Below the pieces are notes generated by a model that had not been told where the DNA came from, did not search any database, and saw only the letters and a list, made by a program, of their open reading frames with translations. The position numbers were made by a program, and so were the translations under genes. A stretch of DNA of 6,502 nucleotides, taken from assembly GCA_937871705.1 (NCBI GenBank), contig CALMOO010000609.1, positions 1 to 6,502 of the forward strand, written 5' to 3'. Shown one piece after another: positions 1 through 5,416 of this stretch (positions within the stretch are counted from its first letter, which is position 1; each line of letters starts with the position of its first letter). Source of the stretch: an uncultured Hymenobacter sp. (lineage in GTDB: Bacteria; Bacteroidota; Bacteroidia; Cytophagales; Hymenobacteraceae).

Positions 1-3000
1 TCCTTACCCCCCTCCTTGCCGTCTTTACCGTCCTTGCCGCCGGGCTTGCTACCCCCGCCTTGCATGTTGCCCATCTGCTGCATGGCCTGGCGCAGCATCT
101 GCTGCTGGCCGGCCAGCTTGGCCAGCTCTTGGGAGAGGGCGCGGCCAGTCTTGCCGCTTTGCGAGAGCTGCTGAATCTGCTGGTTGAGCTGCTGCTGCAT
201 CTTGCTGAGGCTGCCGGGGCCGGGCGAGCTGCCTTTGCCTTTTTTCTTGCCCTTGCCGCTGCCGCTCTGGGGCTGGCCTTTGCCCTGCATCTGTTGCAAG
301 TCTTGCTGCATCTGCTGCAAGGCGTCGGAAAGCATGAGGGCCAGGTTGTTCATGCTCGTCATGGCCTGCTGCTGGGTGGTGGTGGCGCGGGGCACGTCAC
401 GCGCTTGAATGTGGCCGAGCGCCTCGTTCATGCGGTTGTTCATTTCCCCTACTTCGCGCGTCACGAAGCTTTTAATTCGGGGCTCTCGGATAGCCAGCGC
501 CTGAAGCGAGTCGCGCACGATGCGCGAGTCGTCGCCGAGCTTGCGCTGGGTCTGGCCGAGTTGCACGAAGCGCGGGTCGCTCTGGTCCACGGCCCGAAAA
601 TCTTTCATCAGCTTTTCCTGGTCGAAGCTGAGTGTGACGAGGTTATCGAGAATGTCGCGCAGGTCGTCGATGTTCTGCTTGGCCTTTTGCTCCTCGTCGT
701 CGCTCATCTGGTCCTTCATCTTCTGGGCCATTTTTTTCATCCGCTCGGCGGCGGCTTTCTGGCTCTGGCTGGCTTTCTGGTTCTGGTTTTTCGACAGCTG
801 CTGCTCGCCTTCCTGCATGTCCTGGTCGGTTTGCTGCTGGTCGGGCTTTTGCTCATCCAGGTCGTTCTGGTCGCCTAGCTCTTTATCCTGCTGCTTCAAG
901 TCTTTGAGGTCTTCCTTTAGTTGCTCAAACTCTTGGCGCTTCTCAGCCTGCTCTTGCTGCAGCTTCTGGTTTTCGGCTTTCTGCTGCTCGTTGCTGAGCT
1001 TGTTGTCGGGGTTGTTTTTGTCATTCTTAGCCGTTTCCTCGGCTAGCTTTTCTTCTTCTTTGGCTAGCTGGTCGAGGCGGTTGGCGGTTTGCTCGGCCTT
1101 CTGCTCAAACTGCATTTGCTTGAACATTTCGAGGGCGCGGTCCAACTCTTTTTGCAGCGTGTCTTCCTTGTTTTCGAGCTGTTGCAGCAGCTTCTGCATC
1201 TCGGCATCGGGCTGCTTTTGCTGTTCTAGCAGCTTTTGTAGCTTATCGTAGAGCTTCTTGGTTTCGGGGTCGAGCAGGTCGTTCATGAGCTTTTTCAGCT
1301 CCTCGGCCTTCTTGGCTAGCTCCTCGCTTTTGGGGCCGAGCTGGTCTTGCTGCTGCTGTAGCTGCTCGAACTTTTGCTGCATCTGCTGCACCTGCTGGTC
1401 AAGCTGCTGCTTCTGGTCGAGCATGTTTTCAAGCTGCTTGCGGTCCTGGAAGCTCAGGTCGCGCTTGGTCTTGAGCTTGTCCTGGCTTTGGGCCAGCTCA
1501 CGCTCTAGCTGCTTGCTCTGCTTGGCTGCCGAACTGAGCTGGCTGGCCACCGAATTGGCCTGCGAAGCCAGCTGCTTATCGAGCTCGCGCCGGCTGGGCA
1601 GGCGGAACTCCAAAGGCCGCGAGCGCGTGCTTTTCGGCCCGTGCACGCCGTCATTGTCAACGGCTTCCACGAAATATTCGAGGCGGTCGCCGGGCTGCAT
1701 GTTCAGCGGAGCCAGGTTCCAGGTGTAGGAATAGGTGCCGCCCGCGCCGCCCGGCAGCCCGAGGGCCCGAGTAGCGTAAGCCCCTACCCCCTCGCCGCGG
1801 TGCAAGCGGTAGTGCAGGCGCAAGGCCGTGAGGCCGTAGTCATCCTGCGCCATGCCGCCGAGCGCGAGGTAGCGCAGCGAAGTTGTGTCCGAAAACGCCT
1901 CCACGGTGAGCGTCGGCGGCGCGTCGGGCACCACCGTGAGTTGATAACTGATAGGGTCGCGGTTGAGGCTGGCGGCGTTTTGCAGGCGCACCTGGTAGGG
2001 CTGCGAGCGCATGGCGCGGCGCACGGCCACGAAGGCATCGCCGTTGTGGGTGGCGGGCACAGTTTCGGCCGGCTGGTCAAATATCAACGACAGCGCCTCC
2101 GTGGCCGCCGTGCTGAACGACCAACGCAACTGGCTGCCCTCGAGCACCGTGAGGTTGCCGCCATTGCGGATGGTTTCGGCGGCCCGGCCGGTGTAGGGGG
2201 GGTAGGAAATCTGCACCGTGAAGTCGCGTAGGTCGGGCCGCTCCAGCACCGTGAGGTGGTACTCGGGCGACACAAAGCCCGCGCCGCTCAGCTGAAACGT
2301 GACGTCCTGGCTAGGCTGCTCGAAGGTGTAGCGAAACTCGTCGGCGCGGCCGTCGAGCTTGGCCAAGGGCCGCTCGGTACCATCGGGAGTGAGCAAGCTT
2401 ACGCTAGCCGGCAGCACCTTGCCAGCCACGGCCACGTCGAGGGTAAAGCTTTCGCCCTTAAACACGCGCAGGTTCTTATTCTTCAAGACGAAGTCGAACG
2501 GCGCGGGCCGCGAGTATTGCTTTTTGTAGTGCCAAATGCGCCCCGTGCCCTGCGTAATAAACGCCGGGTAAAACACCGACGCCAGTAGCAGCACGGCCAG
2601 CGGCGGCACCACGTACTTCCAAAGCGGGCGGCTTTGCTGCTGAATGTTAATGCCTTCCGAAAACGATACGCCTTGCAGCTGGGCGGCGCGCTGCTCCAGG
2701 CTGGCGAGCAACAGCTCGTTGTCGCGGGCTTGGCCTTGCAGCTGCAGGGCGTTCAGGAGCCGGTCTTGCACCTGCGGAAACAGCTCGCCCACTTGCCGGG
2801 CCGCCTGCTCATCGGAAAGCAAGCGGCGCAGGTTGGTGAGCGCCGCAATGGGCTGCCACAGCCAGCGCCCCACCGCGTACACGGCCAAAGCCAGAAAGCT
2901 GAACAGCAACGTAGCACGTACCGCCGTGGGCAAGTACAGGAAGTACTCAAGCGTGTTGAACACCACGAACAAGCTCAGCAGCAGCGCCGCTGCTACCAGG

Positions 3001-3134
3001 CCGCCGCGCACCAGCAGGCTCAGGTAAAACTTGCGTTTGTACGCTTCCAGCTCGGCGCGCACCTGGGTGAGCGCCGGAAAATTATCAGTTGAAGTTCCGG
3101 CCACCGAGGCCGGAGAAGCCGCTACCATCGTCAT
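1..3134 (-). CDS. DUF4175 family membrane/coiled-coil protein (3' end outside window)
   Basis: Function unknown. The frame is open from the ATG at 3134 to the left edge, giving at least 1044 residues and no stop. Visible layout: two hydrophobic helices (about residues 38-59 and 72-93), a cytoplasm-like helical stretch, a third membrane helix (about 172-192), then a beta-rich region to about 510 containing a YPPYTG motif (311-316). A long charged, Gln-rich coiled coil follows (about 515-850, richest in Gln near 573-598), then a helical part and Lys/Gly/Ser/Pro-rich low-complexity segments (about 948-970 and 1026 to the edge). Few N-terminal helices followed by a huge Gln/Gly-rich tail is the known pattern of DUF4175 proteins and of the related alphaproteobacterial TIGR02302 family; the assignment rests on architecture and recalled motifs. 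GAGGA lies 7 nt before the ATG and supports this start; a second in-frame ATG at 3128 is less well spaced. A structural or scaffolding envelope role is only inference. Confidence 0.85.
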   Translation of the reverse strand, partial: MTMVAASPASVAGTSTDNFPALTQVRAELEAYKRKFYLSLLVRGGLVAAALLLSLFVVFNTLEYFLYLPTAVRATLLFSFLALAVYAVGRWLWQPIAALTNLRRLLSDEQAARQVGELFPQVQDRLLNALQLQGQARDNELLLASLEQRAAQLQGVSFSEGINIQQQSRPLWKYVVPPLAVLLLASVFYPAFITQGTGRIWHYKKQYSRPAPFDFVLKNKNLRVFKGESFTLDVAVAGKVLPASVSLLTPDGTERPLAKLDGRADEFRYTFEQPSQDVTFQLSGAGFVSPEYHLTVLERPDLRDFTVQISYPPYTGRAAETIRNGGNLTVLEGSQLRWSFSTAATEALSLIFDQPAETVPATHNGDAFVAVRRAMRSQPYQVRLQNAASLNRDPISYQLTVVPDAPPTLTVEAFSDTTSLRYLALGGMAQDDYGLTALRLHYRLHRGEGVGAYATRALGLPGGAGGTYSYTWNLAPLNMQPGDRLEYFVEAVDNDGVHGPKSTRSRPLEFRLPSRRELDKQLASQANSVASQLSSAAKQSKQLERELAQSQDKLKTKRDLSFQDRKQLENMLDQKQQLDQQVQQMQQKFEQLQQQQDQLGPKSEELAKKAEELKKLMNDLLDPETKKLYDKLQKLLEQQKQPDAEMQKLLQQLENKEDTLQKELDRALEMFKQMQFEQKAEQTANRLDQLAKEEEKLAEETAKNDKNNPDNKLSNEQQKAENQKLQQEQAEKRQEFEQLKEDLKDLKQQDKELGDQNDLDEQKPDQQQTDQDMQEGEQQLSKNQNQKASQSQKAAAERMKKMAQKMKDQMSDDEEQKAKQNIDDLRDILDNLVTLSFDQEKLMKDFRAVDQSDPRFVQLGQTQRKLGDDSRIVRDSLQALAIREPRIKSFVTREVGEMNNRMNEALGHIQARDVPRATTTQQQAMTSMNNLALMLSDALQQMQQDLQQMQGKGQPQSGSGKGKKKGKGSSPGPGSLSKMQQQLNQQIQQLSQSGKTGRALSQELAKLAGQQQMLRQAMQQMGNMQGGGSKPGGKDGKDGKEGGK

Positions 3135-3146
3135 AGAAAGGTCCTC
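3127..3146 (-). promoter_or_regulatory. Shine-Dalgarno-like site of the DUF4175 gene
   Basis: Reading the minus strand, GAGGA is followed by seven bases and then ATG at 3134. It is the only clear purine-rich ribosome site among the three starts visible in the window, and it favours the ATG at 3134 over the one at 3128. Confidence 0.5.
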
Positions 3147-3223
3147 GTTGTCGGGCGAGTATAGGCCAAGTTACGCCTGGCTGGGCAACGAAGCGAGCGG
3201 GCTACTTGGTTCGCCCGGTAGGG

Positions 3224-3249
3224 GTAGGCCCCGGCCTGTGGCGGCCTAC
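3224..3249 (-). repeat. 7-bp inverted repeat over the stop codon of the 136-aa gene
   Basis: GTAGGCC (3224-3230) and GGCCTAC (3243-3249) are perfect reverse complements with a 12-nt spacer. The TAG stop of the upstream gene (3246-3248) lies in the first arm met by transcription. The spacer holds further GGCC units that could pair in other ways. No T-tract follows on the minus strand, so a terminator role is weak; it may be an mRNA 3' hairpin or chance in a GC-rich stretch. Confidence 0.4.
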
Positions 3250-3656
3250 GGTGCCAGCAGCCAGTCGGTGGCCGTGCCTTCCTCCCCAAAAAAGGCCACC
3301 GCGAACGGCCGTCCGGCATAGGCTTCGACCGGCGCAAAACCCGGCTGCGCCAGAATAGCGGCATGCAAAACCGGGCTCACCAAGTAGGCTATCCGCAAGT
3401 GGCCGCCTAATTGGCGCGCCATGTCGGGGAAATACTCGGTGAGTAGCCACTGCGTAATGTGCGGGTCGTTGAGCGAGCGGCGTCGGATATCCTGTAGCCA
3501 GCGCTGGGCGCCGTGTGCCTGCGCGGCGGCCGCCAGGCGCACGTACTCGGTGGGCAGGGCCGCTGGGTCGGGCTGGTAGCCCCATCGTCCAATAAGTACT
3601 TCTAAATCGGGGCGATAGGTGAGCTGAAGAAGGTCGGAAGCAGCGTAGGGCGTCAT
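3246..3656 (-). CDS. Hypothetical protein, possibly STAS-like fold (136 aa)
   Basis: Not firmly recognised. The product is 136 residues with balanced composition, no signal peptide and no membrane helix, so probably cytoplasmic. Visible points: LEVLIGRW (18-25), an Ala-rich helix (about 37-50), RWLQDIRRR (52-60), W70, a Tyr/Phe/Pro segment (75-77), the hydrophobic strand YLVSP (91-95), and a C-terminal strand AVAFFGE (119-125) before W132. The alternation of strand, helix and a central W-L-x-D-x-R strand resembles small single-domain STAS/SpoIIAA-like proteins common in Bacteroidota; this is pattern-based inference. The ATG at 3656 has no Shine-Dalgarno. It is preceded by a 112-bp gap after the thioredoxin gene and followed by a 111-bp gap before the DUF4175 gene. 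An overlapping minus-strand frame (3202-3585) is rich in Arg, Pro and Gly and is judged a shadow. Confidence 0.75.
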   Translation of the reverse strand: MTPYAASDLLQLTYRPDLEVLIGRWGYQPDPAALPTEYVRLAAAAQAHGAQRWLQDIRRRSLNDPHITQWLLTEYFPDMARQLGGHLRIAYLVSPVLHAAILAQPGFAPVEAYAGRPFAVAFFGEEGTATDWLLAP

Positions 3657-3705
3657 TAAGAAAGTAGCTGCCGAGTAGTTCTGGAGAGGCAGGGTAAACT
3701 ATGGC

Positions 3706-3735
3706 GCAAGATATGACCCCCTACCCCCACCCAAA
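3706..3735 (-). promoter_or_regulatory. Possible Bacteroidota-type promoter for the 136-aa gene
   Basis: On the minus strand TTTG (3732-3735) is followed after 18 bases by TATCTTGC (3706-3713). This resembles the Bacteroidota primary-sigma pattern of a TTTG/TTG element and a TAnnTTTG element about 19-21 bases apart; the second element has two mismatches and the spacing is slightly short. It would leave a leader of about 40 nt before the ATG at 3656. A second TAnnTT-like word (TAGTTTAC) lies a little closer to the start but has no upstream partner. Weak call. Confidence 0.28.
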
Positions 3736-3736
3736 T

Positions 3737-3779
3737 GCCTGAAGTAGCCCAACCTCGCAGCGTCCGGGCTACTTCAGGC
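3737..3779 (-). terminator. Perfect 14-bp inverted repeat at the end of the TlpA-like gene, possible terminator
   Basis: GCCTGAAGTAGCCC (3737-3750) and GGGCTACTTCAGGC (3766-3779) are perfect reverse complements separated by 15 bases. The first arm transcribed from the minus strand contains the last codons and the TAG stop (3769-3771) of the thioredoxin gene. A 14-bp perfect stem is very unlikely by chance and should form a stable hairpin. Only ATTT followed by a G-run comes after it on the minus strand, so it lacks a proper T-tract; it may terminate weakly, need a factor, or protect the mRNA 3' end. Confidence 0.5.
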
Positions 3780-5328
3780 GCTCGCGCAGTTGCTGGTACA
3801 GCTTGTCGCCGTCGCTGGGGCGGTAGGCGCTGGCTTCGACGCGCTGGCCGTTTTTATCGAACAACATGTAGCGCGGAATGTAGGGCACCGTGGGGCCCAG
3901 GGCTTTTTGCAGGGCGGGCGGGGCCAGGTAGTGGTAGCCCTGCAAGCGGTATTTGGCGGCCAGCGCGGCCCACTTATCGCGAAAGCCGGGCTGGTCGAGG
4001 GCAATGTAAATAATATCAATATTGTTATCTGTCAAGAACTTGTGCAACGCCGGTTCGTGCTCAAACTCCGCAATGCAGGGCCCGCACCACGAAGCCCACA
4101 AATCGACGAATACCGCTCGGCCCGGCCGTTGCGCCCGTACCAGCCCGCCCAGCGTACGCACCGTATCGAGGCCCGGCGCGGGGCCAAATGTGAGGGCTTT
4201 GGTGCCGACCGCGTAGAAGCCGAAGGTAGTATTTGGGGCCACTGATGAGGTCGGGCCCAGCGGCGCAGCGGGCTTAGCCGCGGCTAGGCGGGCGGCTTCG
4301 GCCCGCAGGTAGCGGCTGACGGTGGCATTGTAGGGGCTGCTTGGAAACTTGCGCACGTAGTCGGCAAAAACGGCAACAAAGTCGCTCGGGCTCATAGCAT
4401 TGAATGCCAGCGCATACAGCAGATTATCTCCCACCAGCATAGCTTGCGCAGGTAGAGGCAGGTAGTCGTTCAGCTCAAAATGACTAGACACTGGCTCAAA
4501 CTGCGTCACGTACTGCGCCCAGGTGTGGTCGGAGGGGGTAGGGCCCGGCAGCACGCCTTTTTGCACCAGCACGGCCTTGTCGAAGCTGGGGCGGGAAGTA
4601 TTGACCAGGTAGCGCAGCTTGGCCGGGTTGTAGCGGGCGTAGAGCAGCGCGGCCAGGCGGCGCGTTTCGGCGCGGCTCATGGTCAGGTGCAGGTTGGCGC
4701 GGGTCGAGTCGCTAAAGTGCCCAATCAGCGCGCCGCCCGCCCAGGCCAGCAAGCGCTGCTCGGTTTCGGCCCGCAGGTAGTCGCGGCAGGTGCGCGTGAT
4801 GCGGTGCTGCGCATACGCTACATTTAGCTGGTCTAGTGGCTTTTGCAGCTCGGCTTCGAGGGCGCGCAGCACGGCCGGCGCCGTGGGGGCCTTGGCCAGC
4901 AGCGCGGCTATCCGGCGGCCGTCGTCGGGGCCATTGTTGAGTAGCTGCCGGTTGGCGAGCAGGTTATTAGCCGCCGCGTTGGCGCCGCCAAACGTGTATT
5001 CGGCCGGGCCAGCCGCAGCTTTTCGGCTAAATTCTACCTGCGCACCTGGCTCCACGTACACCCACACCTGCGGCGTGCACTTGCCCGTGAGCAAGATGAT
5101 GCCGGTAGGCTGATGGTGCAGCTCGTAGCGAAAGCGCCCGCCGCGCACCTTCGCCTCGTTGGGCTCAGCGGCAAAGAAATAGTTGAGCAGCCCGCCCGGA
5201 ATTGGTTCGAATACATTGACTGTGGTCGAGTCGGCGCAGCCCACTAATTCCCCGTTGAGGGTGATGGGGGCCTGGGCACGCGCTGCCAGGCAGCTGGCCA
5301 GCGCCAGCGCAAAAGGTAAGTACCGCAT
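3769..5328 (-). CDS. TlpA-family secreted thioredoxin-like thiol-disulfide oxidoreductase (519 aa)
   Basis: Predicted to reduce or exchange disulfides in periplasmic or envelope proteins; the substrate is unknown. A short N-terminal signal sequence (about residues 1-20) ends ARAQA, but residues 10-13 (LASC) also fit a lipobox, so it could be lipid-anchored at C13. Residues about 21-125 are beta-rich and look like the DUF4369 domain that often precedes thioredoxin domains in Bacteroidota. Residues about 126-360 are mainly helical and not recognised. The C-terminal thioredoxin fold (about 380-519) has the catalytic WCGPC motif at 414-418, after a hydrophobic strand (VFVDLWAS), and a probable cis-proline at 485 before the RYMLFDKNG strand. 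The length, well beyond a bare thioredoxin, is normal for the DUF4369-TlpA type. The ATG at 5328 puts the signal peptide exactly at the N-terminus, although there is no Shine-Dalgarno. A strong hairpin lies just upstream and another overlaps the stop. Confidence 0.93.
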   Translation of the reverse strand: MRYLPFALALASCLAARAQAPITLNGELVGCADSTTVNVFEPIPGGLLNYFFAAEPNEAKVRGGRFRYELHHQPTGIILLTGKCTPQVWVYVEPGAQVEFSRKAAAGPAEYTFGGANAAANNLLANRQLLNNGPDDGRRIAALLAKAPTAPAVLRALEAELQKPLDQLNVAYAQHRITRTCRDYLRAETEQRLLAWAGGALIGHFSDSTRANLHLTMSRAETRRLAALLYARYNPAKLRYLVNTSRPSFDKAVLVQKGVLPGPTPSDHTWAQYVTQFEPVSSHFELNDYLPLPAQAMLVGDNLLYALAFNAMSPSDFVAVFADYVRKFPSSPYNATVSRYLRAEAARLAAAKPAAPLGPTSSVAPNTTFGFYAVGTKALTFGPAPGLDTVRTLGGLVRAQRPGRAVFVDLWASWCGPCIAEFEHEPALHKFLTDNNIDIIYIALDQPGFRDKWAALAAKYRLQGYHYLAPPALQKALGPTVPYIPRYMLFDKNGQRVEASAYRPSDGDKLYQQLRERLK

Positions 5329-5340
5329 TGAGTATCAGAG

Positions 5341-5400
5341 TAAATAAAAATGAATAGCCGGGCTGGTAGCGGACAAGCAATGTCCTCTTACCAGCCCGGC
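5341..5400 (-). terminator. Intrinsic terminator after the M56 peptidase gene
   Basis: GCCGGGCTGGTA (5357-5368) and TACCAGCCCGGC (5389-5400) form a perfect 12-bp GC-rich stem. It can be extended by a GGAC/GTCC inner stem across a small internal loop, leaving a 7-nt terminal loop. On the minus strand the stem is followed by a T-rich tract (complement of the A-rich run 5341-5354). It begins 16 bases after the M56 stop codon, as expected for a rho-independent terminator of that gene. It ends only about a dozen bases before the ATG of the thioredoxin gene. Confidence 0.85.
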
Positions 5401-5416
5401 CTTCGTTGTGAGTGCC

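Noticed and set aside
1330..1420. CTG-rich plus-strand tract as a microsatellite repeat
   Set aside because: It is explained by Gln and Leu codons (CAG, CTG) of the coiled coil and is interrupted too often to be a simple tandem repeat.
60..1728. Long plus-strand open frames (60-878, 520-1251, 1258-1728) opposite the DUF4175 gene
   Set aside because: Their products are Leu/His/Ala- or Ser/Cys/Phe-rich, the typical mirror image of Gln/Lys/Glu coiled-coil codons, with no domain pattern; the minus-strand frame is continuous and family-like.
1641..3092. Plus-strand frames 1641-2231, 2256-2588 and 2634-3092
   Set aside because: Antisense to the continuous DUF4175 frame, with low-complexity Arg/Val/Ala/Gln composition and no recognisable motif.
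3135..3245. TAnnTT-like word (TAACTTGG) as promoter of the DUF4175 gene
   Set aside because: No TTTG/TTG partner at a suitable distance upstream, so no promoter is claimed for this gap.
3202..3585. Alternative minus-strand frame of 127 residues over the small gene
   Set aside because: Arg/Pro/Gly-rich shadow composition; the 136-residue frame has normal composition and clear strand-helix alternation.
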